Shown here: one piece after another, positions 47,231 through 59,014 of the stretch
Layout: every line of letters starts with the position of its first letter
How positions within the stretch are numbered: position 1 is the stretch's first letter
Source of the DNA: Calliopum simillimum
Lineage: Eukaryota; Arthropoda; Insecta; Diptera; Lauxaniidae
Direction: 5' to 3'
Assembly: GCA_951812925.1 (NCBI GenBank)
Contig: OX638368.1
Location: 116,645,309-116,709,308 of the forward strand
DNA: 64,000 bases
Program-made: the position numbers and the translations under genes
The notes under the pieces: generated by a model
Databases searched by the model: none
The model's input: only the letters and a program-made list of their open reading frames with translations
Told to the model about the DNA's origin: nothing

Positions 47231-48097
47231 TCTGAAACCCCCAAAAAAATGGCTTGCGATTCAATCGTTTGAATGATGAATGAACTCCGATTTATTGAAA
47301 GTAGAAGAGCTGTGGAGTGCAGACACTTCCTAACTAAAAGTATCAGCGATCCCGTTACGGACTAGACTGATCAGCTGACAGATAATTGAGGAGTAATGTT
47401 CTAGGTCTCCTGTAATACTTGACGGGAGTCCCGAGAGGATGAGAAGTGTTTTTAGCGGGTTTGAGTCTCGCACGCAGGCATTAGATGCTTTAACTCCACG
47501 TTAAAAAAAAGACTATCTAATATAGACTGAAAATCAGTCTTGGAATTGATAAACGTCATACCAAGTCCAAAACGAAGACCATAGATTGCAGGACCAAGAC
47601 ACTAAATATTTCTCTTTGTGCCGGAAAGTTAGACAGCTGAGATGGAACTATCAACTTATTATGTCTATTCCGACTTCCCTAAATTAGCTCAGAACATTAT
47701 CGGCAAATAAAAATCAAATCTATTTCTCAACACAGATCGTTGTTGGATTATTACTCGAAAGGAATTGTTAGAAATCGACCATTTCTTGTGACCGAAATGC
47801 AACCGAAGACCAAAACTACTTTGAAAAAATGTCTGATTTGCAAAAATTTTTGGCCTAAACAATTTCTTGCTTACATTTGTGCTTTTCTTCATAAGCTAAT
47901 TTGTCTTTCTTTCAGTTTTTAATTTTTTTTTTTTTTTTTTTTCAGTTTTTTGACGCTGCAGTGATGCCAAATATGCGATAAGATAAGTAAATGCTGCCAA
48001 CTCAAGTGTCATAAATCTTTCTCTAAGGATGCCAAAATAAAAAAAAAACAGCAAACGCGGCGGCGCTGCAGTGATTGCAAACTATTACAGCGTTGCA
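47231..48097. other. Possible LINE 3' tail and non-coding flank
   Basis: 47231-47510 may be the 3' continuation of the LINE relic (TTTAGCGGGTTTGAGTCTCG near 47452), ending in an A run at 47503. The rest is AT-rich with no gene. Confidence 0.4.
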
Positions 48098-48238
48098 ATG
48101 CAATTCAGCGACGACGAAGAGGACGACTACCAGACGTATGGACTGACTTGTAGTACGCCGTTTGGACGAAAAGACCAACCGACAAGTCATTGCTTAACCA
48201 CGCTGATTTATTTTCACAGTTTAGAGCAGATTTCTTGA
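48098..48238 (+). CDS. Short acidic ORF, 46 codons (tentative)
   Basis: ATG at 48098 opens MQFSDDEEDDYQTYGLTCST, then PFGRKDQPTSHC, and the frame stops at TGA 48236-48238. The first half has fly-like codon choice and a strongly acidic start, unlike the AT-driven frames around it. It may be the first exon of something larger, but the only GT sites are weak donors. Chance cannot be excluded. Confidence 0.2.
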   Translation: MQFSDDEEDDYQTYGLTCSTPFGRKDQPTSHCLTTLIYFHSLEQIS

Positions 48239-49526
48239 TGCAGCGCACAAGAAAAGCGAAACAAAACGAACAGAGACGGAAAGAAAAAAGATGAATGGCG
48301 ACCAGTGATGCGGCGATTTTTAACCAAAAAAAGACACAAACATACATATCATAAGTATATATCTATGAATGTACGATTTAAAGATAAAATAAGTATCAGT
48401 TCAGACTGTCGGTTAGACCGACAAATAGATAGATTACTCTCACTTTGCTGGCAATAAAAATAAATGTGAGCAAAATTCATGATTTTCTTCCTTCTCAAGT
48501 TACCGATATTTTATGCATTAAAAGAAAATTTAAATTCCGTCGGCATTTTAACTTAAGCAACCAACAATCTTCCGCCTTCTCTCCCCTTCCCCCCCTTATC
48601 AATTGTGTGTGAATCGCACACTCTGGCTGCTTGCATTTTTCCAAGCAGCACACGGTCATAGATCAACAGCTTTTGCAATAAATAACAATTCAATCCTCTA
48701 ATTTGCTTCATCACAAAGGTGAAATCCTTTATCACAAATCCTTAAAACCACTTTTACCATTCGTACGTACATTATTCAAGCCAGTGCGTTCAGCATTACA
48801 CCCCATCACCCCCTCCACATTTTATGTTTTTTTTTTGTTTTCTTTTTCTGTTCTCATATATTCTATTAAAATACAACAGCAACTTGAAAAAATTCTTTAT
48901 CAACGGCAAATGCTGTGCATTAGAACTCTTTTGCTCAATTGCCACAGCACGTCCATTTCAAATAGATCTCTATAAGTCAGAGTTTGCACATTTTCAAAAA
49001 AATACAGACATATACTACAGATATTCATACATATTACATATGCACTGACAAATGCTACCCTTTTCGGTGTTTTCCTCCAAACTGTCTTGGATTGTGTATT
49101 CCTTTTTTATTTGCTGTGGCACCATTAAAGTTCAGCCTTTCACATAAGTCATTGGCTTTTGTTGTGTTACCAAAAAATTGCTACAAAACAGTTGAATTTC
49201 AAAGTTATTTATTTTGAAATGATTGGAGAAATTTGATGGTGACTTACAATGTGTGATTGTAAATATCAGTTGAACTGTAAGGGTGCGTGAAAATCAAATT
49301 AGAAGAAAAATTATAATTTTATTTCATTTGAGAAGCAAAAAAAAAAGGTTCTCACTTTCTGACTCAGACTAACATCTTTTGTGTCATCACGTTCCACATT
49401 TTTGATGAAGCTACTGGTGATTATTACACAGGCCTGCAAATTCGATACTTTTTTTCCTCTCTTGGTTTTTGAAGCCAATTATGGTGGTTTGGGACCTCTT
49501 AATCACGAATCTGAACTTGGTTTCTC
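48239..49526. other. Non-coding stretch
   Basis: No gene. C-rich text CTTCCCCCCCTTATC at about 48587 resembles that at 43085. Confidence 0.45.
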
Positions 49527-49638
49527 CCCATCACGTCAGAATTTTGAGATATTCCAGTTTTCATAACCTCAAAAATAATGCAAAATCGTGTGTTTTTCAC
49601 TGTTATTTTAAATTTTCTCAAAATTCGGACGTGATGGA
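49527..49638. repeat. Small foldback around CCATCACGTC
   Basis: CCATCACGTCAGAATTTTGA at about 49528 faces TCAAAATTCGGACGTGATGG at about 49617. About 110 bp in all. The outer flanks (CTGAACTTGG and GGGCTCAGCATC) resemble text in the 127-1086 foldback (for example TGAATCAGAATCCGGCC). Confidence 0.45.
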
Positions 49639-49750
49639 GCAATTCTGTGAACGGATTTGGGCTCAGCATCAAAAAATACATTAAAAAACACTCTCGTTAT
49701 TTTAAGAGGGGTACCCTTGTTCGTCTGTGCAGCATTTGAAAACTTATTTT

Positions 49751-49853
49751 GGGTTATCGTGAATAAATACTCCCGGGGAATTTTCTCAAACTGCCGTGCA
49801 TTCTCTATTGCAGTTTAAGAAAATTCCCCGGGAGTATTTATTCACGATAACCC
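49751..49853. mobile_element. Near-perfect 103-bp hairpin MITE
   Basis: 44-base arms, beginning GGGTTATCGTGAATAAATAC on the left, pair with the inverse on the right with a single mismatch (C/T near 49787), around a 15-base loop (CGTGCATTCTCTATT). The arms contain the 10-base palindrome CTCCCGGGGA/TCCCCGGGAG. An older copy lies at 34001-34109. So short and perfect a palindrome should be recent. Confidence 0.85.
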
Positions 49854-49978
49854 CCATTAATTCAATCGTTTGTGCTTATGTACTCTTCAATATCACGCCT
49901 AAAATACTCAACATATTTTAACCATTCTTGTGCCATATATTTTTTTGGTGCTCCCCGTACGATCAAGATAAATGTGAT

Positions 49979-50060
49979 GTATAATATTCATCCAGATATC
50001 AAGTTTCATAATGCATAATGTATAATATTCATCCAGATATCAAGTTTCATAATGCAGGTC
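49979..50060. repeat. Tandem duplication, 2 x 41 bp
   Basis: GTATAATATTCATCCAGATA, then TCAAGTTTCATAATGCATAA, is repeated after 41 bases without visible change. A recent slippage event. Confidence 0.8.
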
Positions 50061-50989
50061 TTTGCTACCGAGCGCTCCGTACTTTCATTCGATTACCCCT
50101 ATTGTCAAGACAAATCTGTCGGAATATCAGGTGGATTTATACTGTTAATATGGTTTCAATATACTTACTGGTATAGGCGTAGGAGGGACTCAAATAAAAT
50201 GTTCAATTATTTTGAGTTTTTTTTTTTGTATGAGGGGTACAATACCCCCTTGTCCAATCGATTCCATATTTCTTAGTAACGTGTTGGAGCACCAAAAAAT
50301 CATCTGGTGCAAATATGGTTTTGATACGTTCAGTAGTATAGGCGTGGTAGTCTTGTACTTATATACAAAAAAAGGCACTTAAGTAAAACTTAAATCACTG
50401 AAAATTGTGACGTGCTGGAATTTTTCCACTATCTTTCTCATAATCAGCACACTTAAATCTATAGAAATCACTTTTTAAAACTTAGAGAGGAAAACCCATG
50501 CAGGACTGTGTTATTAGACTCTGAAGAAGAAATTAGAAATATATTATCTTCATTAGTCAATTAACTTCCAAGTGACTGTTGTGTTTTAAATTGTATAAAA
50601 TCCCCAATTTTGGTCCAAATCAATCAAGAAAAAATTACGTGTCCCTTATTTTGATTCCAGAAAAATATTTTGCTAGTTTGACGTTGATACGTAAACCTAA
50701 CTCACCGTATGAATTGAAATGGAATCAGTCAGCTATCGGTAATAAATTTTTTACTCCAAAAAAATTGTAATCTCTCAATTAACTCCCAGGCGACTATTGC
50801 GTCCGACCGATTTCATCAAAGATTTTGACCCTAACCCATTGAGATCGATGGGGTCAAATGGGACCCCAAGCATTTTTTCATACATCACTGTTTTAATAAC
50901 AATTAGCTATTGGCATGCTCAAAAGAGTTGTTCGGTTTAGTCTTGGCTACAATTTTGTTTTAATTGTATGGCAAAATACGGGACGGTTT
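50061..50989. other. Non-coding stretch
   Basis: AT-rich, no gene recognised. Confidence 0.5.
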
Positions 50990-51180
50990 TATAGCTATGA
51001 GCAAAAATGGTACAATTTTTCGGCATTTTTGTGATTCTGAGGCCCAAAACCCAATTTTTTCAGGTTTGTTTTGTAAAGACTTTCTTTCCTTTAGTATATA
51101 TCTACAACTTTGTTGAAGATAGAAAAACAAAATTTCAAACTGTTTACGATTTATAGCTGTGGCGACTTTGAAAAAACAGT
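50990..51180. repeat. Dispersed repeat, copy 1 (CTACAACTTTGTTGAAGATA)
   Basis: Contains AATTTTTCGGCATTTTTGTG and CTACAACTTTGTTGAAGATA, ending in GTTTACGATTTATAGCTGTG. The same order appears at 56474-56660 with about 75-80% similarity by eye. Family unknown. Confidence 0.6.
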
Positions 51181-54100
51181 TTTGAACCAATTTATATAGT
51201 ACTATAAAGTTCGACCTGGAGCGAAACAAGCGAAACACAGATAGGGTTTTTCTAGTAATATCAAAAGTTGTTTGGATTTTTTTTTTTGTTACACTGTGTA
51301 ATATGTCTCCACTATTTCCGGCTATTAGGGGCTTTCCGGACTATTTTTTTTTTTTTCCTTAATTTAAACACAAGAAAACTAAATTCGAAGTTTATTTTTC
51401 GATATCTACAAGGGTCTAGGTTTCGGTCTCAAGGGGTTGAGAGATAAATTATGATGAATGATTTACATTAACCCATAATCTTCCTTCCAATTGAGCATAC
51501 ATACTGAGAACTATTTTCATTGCTATCTTCAAATCTTGTCTAACTTTCTGAAAATCTCATGAAATTTATTTCAGTCAGATTCTACCCAACATTTTCTCCG
51601 CCTAACATTTTTACACCAAACGCAACCAGTACTTGATAAGTACTAGTCAGATTTTAGTTCGTTTAGGAAAACAAAAAACAAATTTTAGAGTGGTGAACTT
51701 AATCACCAAATGTCAGTCTCGAGAATTGATCTTTTAGAAATCCTGTTCTTCTTCATCTAGAACTGAACGGTTTTCAGACTTCTTCCGAACGAACGGAACA
51801 AAAGTTTTATTACAAATATGCTCCTTGGGTCTTCTATTTCTGCCTCTGTTTGTACTTCTCACACATTTGTAGCCCATTTATTCGAATCCTCATATTTCCA
51901 CTGTTCTAGCAAATATAACGTATGCTAATCTTGTTGAAAAGTTAGACTGTATTCGAGTAGTCAAGAAACTCAGTAAAAAGTCTTTGAATTATTATGTAGA
52001 CTGTAGCAGATTCATCTTCCAGTAGACTTAGGTATGCGGCAGTTAAAACACCTAAAGATAATAATGAAATACTTAGAAGATGAAAAATCAACTGATATCC
52101 GTTTCTGAGCATCGTCCATATAAGTTCAATATACATATTTACAACAGAAAAATATGTTTTGATGCCTTGACTTGACATATTTCAAAATAAAAAATGAAAA
52201 GGAAAGTTTTTCAACAGGTGTTATTTTAGAGTAGTGATTAAACGCCTACACATATGCAGCATTTTGTAGTGTACATTTTTGCACAATTTTGCTACCATTC
52301 TGTTGAACGTTTAATTGCACAATATACGTGCAGTTTTTCGTTATTTAATGTGAGTTCTTCCTATTTTTATTGTTGTTGTTTGCTAACATGAGGCACATTA
52401 TTCTATCGCACTACGTGTGTACTTTATGAGCCTCAGCTAACAAACAAATGAAAAACAACTTACTACAGTTCTACATCGATAAAAATTAAAAGAATACACA
52501 AAATGTTGCGATATTATTATTGTTATTTTTAAAGAGCTTATTTAATACCATTCCAAAATAGATAAGAACAGCACTATCGGTTAAGAAATTTTATAGTTGT
52601 AGAGAATTTTGTGAAGCTATATCTGTCGATTGTATAGTTTGAAATATTCAAAAAATTACAACTCCTGCACCATAAAACAAAATTTTTTAGCTTAGGGTTC
52701 ATATGAAAGGTAGCTTCAATACCTTTGCAAAAATGATCTCAACATGGGAATTGGTTAAGAAAGATATTTCAAAGTCATGGAAATTATGTGATGGACTGTT
52801 TGTCATAATTTACGGTTCTTTTCTCTTGTTTCACCCCTCCAAAATCTACAAAAAGAAATCGAATTTTATTGGTTTTGCCATGAAACGAAACCATGTACCA
52901 AATTTCAGCGAAATAAACTACGGTAAGGTCAACTCTTGTTACGCTAGGCATGGGATGGCTGAAAAGATATATTTTTCAAACAATTTGCATAACTTCGTTT
53001 AACAATAGACACAATATACTGCGTTCCACCAGAGATTAAGCTGCTATGAGTGCTTGTCCGGCCAATAAAGATTTATTTTTGACAGTAAATGTCATAAGCA
53101 GAACTTTTCTCAATATTTCGTTTCACCATATGAATTTTTGCTGTGGTTTATTATACAATAATGTGGTGTGCTATATCTGCTATGTTGGAACTCCTCCATC
53201 TTTTTGTTGACTTATACATAGTGTAGAAATAACTTCTTTACGGCAAATACTTCAATATTTTAACAAACTATGTACGATATGGTTGTCATTATGTCTAAAA
53301 ACCATCTCTTCTGTATGCTTAATGCCCACTTAAAACAAATATTTCGAAAATATCGAGGAACTACTGTACTCAAGAGTATATCTTATGCGCGCATATTGTA
53401 CAAAATTTGTTCTCTATAAATTTTGAAAATAAAAAATGAAGCGAAATGAAACGCAACGAAACAAAATGAAATTTCGTGTTGTTTAGTTCAATAAAAGAAC
53501 TGAGGGGAAAGAGGAGTGAAGAGAAGAAGGAAAAACGCGAATGGCAGAAAGAATTCAGAACAAAAATGAAAAACTAAACACGGCTTTTGAAGAAGAAAAA
53601 AAAAACAAAAAATAAAAAAAATTGGGGGAGAATCGGCAAAGAGAAAAATGATGGTGGACACAGAGATAGACGGGCGACGGCGGCAAGAGAGATAAAGCAA
53701 TAAATTCTGTCAGAAATTTAATTTGATAATAAATCTTTGCTTCTAGCGCTATGGAATTTATTTCACATATACGCACAAACAAACTAACACATTTAGATGC
53801 ACACACACACACACATACACACATCGACAATAAAAGCACAAAAAATATGTGCACACGTACGTGCGTGTTGGTTAAGAATGAATGAGGATACAAAACATGA
53901 CACTTATGGATGTGTACTCTGCAGCAGGCTCCACTACTACTTCAAAAGCGACAACAAAGGATGCGCTCCGCCGTGGTTCCTTTTTGGATCCTTTTTTAAT
54001 CTACTTAAATAACCTTAGACACAAACGTACACATGCGTTAATGTAAACGCAGCACACATATGGTCCTTTTTCGTTTTTGCCCAAAAGACAAAATGCGAAA

Positions 54101-54832
54101 GTTAAAATTTCGTTGTGCCTTTGGTTGGAAAGCACTTTCACTTATGCGACAGCTCATGCCGCGAGCAATCGTGTTGGCGGCGCCCTTTTCTTATCACCTC
54201 TAATGCTGCGATGGCATATTGGGCCCAGCATCATTTTCTTTCGTTATCGCTGCTTTAGTTCAGTTTTTCTTTTGCTTCTTCACGTTGTTGCTAAATAGAG
54301 CGATTTATCATCTTGGTGGCAGTGAAAAGCAGCAGCCGTTTCTTGGAGTGTAAAAGGCACTGAGTTTTTCCATTGCTGCATAAAGGTTGTTGCATAGAAC
54401 TTTTCCTAAGAGTTCTCTATTTTCATGAAACCGCCAGCTTCATGCATTCTCGTCTATATGTTTGTGAATACCCAATAAAATTTTTTAGTAAATTTGTAGC
54501 GCCTTATACGAGAATTGATTACCTAACGCATTACTTGAATGTTAAAACATTTTAAATATTACATGTAATGCAATAAATAATGAAATACTTTTTCAATTAC
54601 ATGTAATGCAATGGGTAATGTGAGAACATAAATTTCGAAAGTTTTTTACTCAAGATTTTTTGATTTTTAAGTCATTTTGACGTTAACATTTGTTAATATT
54701 TCAAAAGAAATAAATAGTAAAACAGATAATTTTTCAGATAATGTTTCTTCTGATGAATTTTTGGCCCAAAACAGAACCCAAAATATTTCTATAACGTCCT
54801 ACTACATGCAATTAGTACTTATGTAACGCAAT
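51181..54832. other. Non-coding stretch with microsatellite and a GC-richer island
   Basis: No gene supported. A CA repeat (ACACACACACACATACACAC) lies at about 53803-53822. 53480-54300 is less AT-biased, with short overlapping frames on both strands but no domains. 54550-54620 holds two copies of ATTACATGTAATGCAAT, a lead-in to the tandem repeat that follows. Confidence 0.45.
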
Positions 54833-55172
54833 AGTAACCCAGAAAGTACAAATAACCCAGAAAGTACAAATAATTTTTTTAGATTACTCGATCGATTACA
54901 TGTAATCGAATGTTTTGTTGGGGTAATCGATTACGCCCAATAAAATGCGTATGCTAAAATAATGCCTTTGTAACCCAGAAAGTAATCGATACAAATAATT
55001 TTTTCGATTACTTGATCGATTACATGTAAGCGAGTGTTTTATTAGGGTAATCGATTACGCCCAATGACATGCATGTGTTAAAATAATGCCTTATGTAACC
55101 CAGAAAGTAATCGATGCAAACAATTTTTTAGATTACTCGACCGATTACATGTAAACGAAGATTTTGCTGGGT
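54833..55172. repeat. 125-bp tandem repeat rich in ATCGAT
   Basis: About 2.6 units. GTAACCCAGAAAGTA starts at 54833, 54970 and 55095. Each unit contains TCGATCGATTACATGTAA and GGGTAATCGATTACGCCCAA. The first unit has a small inner duplication of AACCCAGAAAGTACAAAT. No gene. Confidence 0.85.
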
Positions 55173-56473
55173 ACATGTTGATTTGCCTAGCTGAGTCGTA
55201 TACTTCCGATGTAAGCCTACGATTGTGCAGTGAGTTGTAGAATGAGGTTGCTTAAAGTCTCATTGAGGGTACTTCCGAAGTAAATATTTATTTAATATAG
55301 AATGGACCCTTTGTAACTGGCCTCTTCCAAGCAACTAGAACCACTATAAGCTTTATCAATACATTATATGTGCGTGTGACATGTACTAATACTGGTATAT
55401 CTTATTTCACACGTTTTCAACCTTACCTTTAAGGTAAGAAAACTATTCTAGTTGAGACTTTATCAGTCGATATTAACTTCTAGCTACGAAAATTTATATG
55501 TTAAGCTTTTCGAAAACTACCAATCAAGTAAGTGTAAAAACAAAACCTTTAAGATATCCTGAAAACCATCACTCGAAAATAAAAAACGTGAGTCTGAGAA
55601 ATGTTGGAGAAAATTGAAGGCACAAAATTAGGAATGCGGTATACTCCGAGAAGAGATGAAAGATGCAATAATTGAGTCCAATTCCCCAATGATGAATGTG
55701 GCCTTCATTTTCAGCGAGAAAAATTTCATAGTGAGAAAGCAAGGAAGCACTGAGACTTGTAGCGAAACTTATGTTACTGGACAGAAGTAGGGCTGGAAGT
55801 ATCAAACATTTCACTCTGGGAAAAGAGTTGAACACCAAAAGGAACCTTGCTAGCGCTATCAGTGATTGCTGCACACCCAAGTACAACTTTTTGCACAACT
55901 TCCAAGTTACATTATCTAGCTCAAATACCTGAAAAATGGAACGACCTCAATTCGTTAGTGATTACCATCCGTAGTAAACAAACGGCTCCGAAACGAACGT
56001 GTGAGTTGGCGCTGATGTTTGCATGGTCAGGCCGTATAGAAACTCAATATTTCAGGTGAAAGTACATGAAATCGAGCTTTCCCTAAAAGAATATGAAAGA
56101 AGGCTTACTACAAACAACTCTTTGAGTGTTACTGCTGAAAGTACTTGATGTTACAAGCAAAATCTTATTTATTTAACTCTAAAACTACATTTTTGATAAA
56201 AACTTGTTGTTCCAAGATCGTCATATAATCACGCAAGGGACAATTTTCTACAACATTCTGTTTTATGGGTCTTTTGACCTCTTTCCCAAAAACAGGGTAA
56301 AATCGTTCTATAAAATTTTCCTTTCAGTATTTTTGTAGAATACTTAAGTCTATTATAACCCAGTTTTTAGAAAAAAAAAAAAAAAGGTAAATAGACCCAT
56401 AAAACATGATAAAAACGGTTAAAATATTCTAGAAAATTGTTCCTTGCCATGATTGGGGGGCATAATTGTTTGG
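55173..56473. other. Non-coding stretch
   Basis: No gene; the frame at 55569-55898 (-) has hydrophobic AT-driven text without recognised features. Confidence 0.45.
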
Positions 56474-56660
56474 CAAAACTCAGCTTTGACCAAAAGTGTT
56501 ATAATTTTCGGCATTTTTGTGAGTTCAGGTCCAAGACTCCATTTTTTTGGGGCAATTTGTTGAACACTTTCTTTTCTTTAGTCACAGCTACAACTTTGTT
56601 GAAGATAGGATAGCACAATCTCGAACGGTTTACGAGATATAGCCGTAGGAAAAGTGCATT
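56474..56660. repeat. Dispersed repeat, copy 2
   Basis: The counterpart of 50990-51180: ATTTTCGGCATTTTTGTGAG, then CTACAACTTTGTTGAAGATA, then CGGTTTACGAGATATAGCCG. It lies directly next to the TIR element that starts at 56692. Confidence 0.6.
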
Positions 56661-56691
56661 TTTGTTGAAAAAACCCTAACAAACAAATACA

Positions 56692-58092
56692 GTAGGGTAA
56701 GCTGGGGTACATTTGACACTGGGGCACATTTGACTTTGCCATTTTCGATGTGAACACGCCGTTCGAACCAAAAACTTGAAATGCAGAAACATAACTAATT
56801 AGAGTGAAAGCAACGTAATGAACTTTGGCAGTTCTCTTTCAATTCCTCCCGCGCCAATACGCTTTTTTAACTTTTTGTGTATTTTTTTGTAATTTTCTGC
56901 ATCTTGTTCGTAAGGTCTTAGCAAATAAAGTTGTATGGTTTTTTAAAAGTAAGTACGCAAATTTGGTAGCACTAACTTTTATAATTAATAGGATGAAAGT
57001 GTTTTTTATCAAAGTCAAATAGTTTGAATTTTAAAATATTTTTAATACTTCAAGAGATTTTGGGGCACATTTGACTTTAGCCAAAGGGGCACATTTGACG
57101 TTCTCCAGACATATGTGTTTGTGTATTTTATAAGATTTTCTAGTTTTATCTTTTTAAAGATATACCAAATGAAGACGCAAAGGCGATGAAAAAAAGTTAA
57201 ATACGCAGTTCCTTATATCGGAAACCAACGAGGAGCCCCGACTTCCGCCATAGAATCCAGTTCATTTGATTTGATATAACTTGTTACTTTTGTTTTGTCT
57301 ACAATACAAGATTTTTGAATAGATGCTTTCCAGGACCTTTTCCACTTATTTTAATTTGAAAATCTGGATGGATGAAATGCCGATGCAAACATATTGACAT
57401 CAAAGTTCATCATGTATGCGAAGTTTTTACTAATAATTAAATCGATTTGAAATACGTCCGTCCCATCATGTGACAGCGCTGCGGATATCTTGACAATGGT
57501 GTTACCCAAAATCCAGACCAAAGAAATTTCCACCAAGCTGGGTCTTATCTAATTTAACATTTTATGTTGATGTTTTCATTAAGGGTATTGTTGGAAATTG
57601 AACTTTATATTGAAAACTTGTTTAATGTTTGATGTTTGCCTGACTTTGAGGAGTGCAATTGAGTTTAAACTACTAACTTCAACAAATCCAGCCTCAACTT
57701 CACGTTCACGCACTAAATACGTATTTGACATCGACTTATATATAAAATAAGTCTTCGTTAATACACACATACTTATTATTTGCATTTATATGAAAAAAAT
57801 ATATGTATTAAAGTTTTGTTTAATGTTTTTGTGTTATTTTTGTGAGGGTCAAATGTGCCCCTTGCAATGTCAAATGTGCCCCGTACCAGGGGCACATTTG
57901 ACAAAATGACTTTTTTTGAAAAAATTTGAAAAAGGACTCTTAATGCAATTTTTTAAAATTTGTTTTTTTCTTGGTTTTAATCTTAAATAATCAATGTTTC
58001 AGAATCAGTAAAGAGTATTAAGATCGTGCAATAATTTTCATAGATACAGGCCTTTGAAAATTTAGTGTCAAATGTGCCCCAGTCTCCCCTAC
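56692..58092. mobile_element. TIR element with GGGGCACATTTGAC subterminal repeats
   Basis: The left end is CAGTAGGGTAAGCTGGGGTA then CATTTGACA. The right end is TGTCAAATGTGCCCCAGTCT then CCCCTACT. The motif GGGGCACATTTGAC (or its inverse) occurs about eight times: at 56699-56740, 57061-57100, 57847-57902 and 58069-58082. Both ends are loaded with it, as in elements whose transposase binds several subterminal sites. The 1.4-kb body has no meaningful frame, so it is non-autonomous. The CAGTAGGG start links it to the elements at 18051 and 20127. Confidence 0.8.
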
Positions 58093-58093
58093 T

Positions 58094-58560
58094 ATGAAAT
58101 CCGACATTGAGCTAGTACTGCATGTACTTTTAGGAACAGTGCTCAAAAAATTGTTTGGATTTGATGACATAAAAATGTTGCACAATGTATTCTATCAGAC
58201 GGCAAAAACACCTCCACTATATATAAGGTTCACCTCATTTGGGTACATGGACATAGCCGAATTGCGGCCCGGCAGACAATCAAAATAGTTCATGCCAAGA
58301 GTTTCCAAACAAAGAAAAAAAAAAAACAGTTACTTATGTTGAATAGGAAAAGTATACGGATTGTAATGGGATTTCTAGTTCTACTCTCGATTCTGTAACG
58401 AAGAAGAACATATTCCATGTCAAGTGACAGTGTTGCTAGGCACATTCGTTATTTCTATATCGCGTACCTCCATTCTTATGAAATAGGCCCTTACCCTCAA
58501 AGGCCATACGATTACTGACATTCCGCCTTTGTATTGAATTCTAATTAAGTCTTATCAGGA
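58094..58560 (+). pseudogene. Possible LINE ORF2 C-terminus, badly decayed
   Basis: In plus-strand frames, LLNRKSIRIVMGFL (after a poly-A run at about 58316) and RFCNEEEHIP...LLGT (about 58400) echo the end of jockey/R1/LOA polyproteins, in which GFLTGH-type text is followed by a CRFC...EE...H zinc motif. The cysteines needed are only partly kept, and there are stops and slips. Low confidence. Confidence 0.3.
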
Positions 58561-58640
58561 TTCCCAACCCTTTCAAATTCTAATGAAAACTAAGTATTTC
58601 CATCCTGTACCTATACTTATACGTAATAGAACTGCCCAAT

Positions 58641-59014
58641 GGTCAAATTAGACCACAAATGTATTAAATAATTTTGGTACTTTTTGGACAGTTTTAGTAC
58701 TTTTTTGCTATTTGGTACAAAAAGATCATTTATCATCCTTGGTAGAATGAAAAAATGTGAAACGAAAAGAAAACATAAAACATGAAATCAGTGCTAAATT
58801 TTTTGTATTTCTCTTTGTGCTTTATCGTTTTATCTGCTTTGTGTGACAGTGTATTTGTTAATATTGAAAATTTGTTTTACCTGGCCTTAATATTAAAATT
58901 ATCACTTTTGCATATTTTCACATAAATACCTTTCTAATGGTATATATTTCAAAGTCGTGCTCCATTTCTAACATGGTAAAAAAGGTAGGGCAAATTTTAG
59001 TCTTGCGTATTAAT
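58641..59014 (+). repeat. Dispersed repeat with TTGGTACTTTTTGGACAG, copy 1
   Basis: Runs from GGTCAAATTAGACCACAAAT through TTTTGGTACTTTTTGGACAG to CTTGCGTATTAATCTTTAG. The whole 370 bp reappears inverted at 61543-61910. The repeated GTACTTTTT text links it to fragments at 2265, 11237 and 12345. Confidence 0.6.

Noticed and set aside
53797..54012. 71-codon frame starting in HTHTHIHT
   Set aside because: It begins in a CA microsatellite and shows no conserved features afterwards.
56825..57022. Frame inside the 56692 TIR element as a possible transposase
   Set aside because: Only 65 codons, no DDE or HTH text, and the body is AT-rich. The element is treated as non-autonomous.
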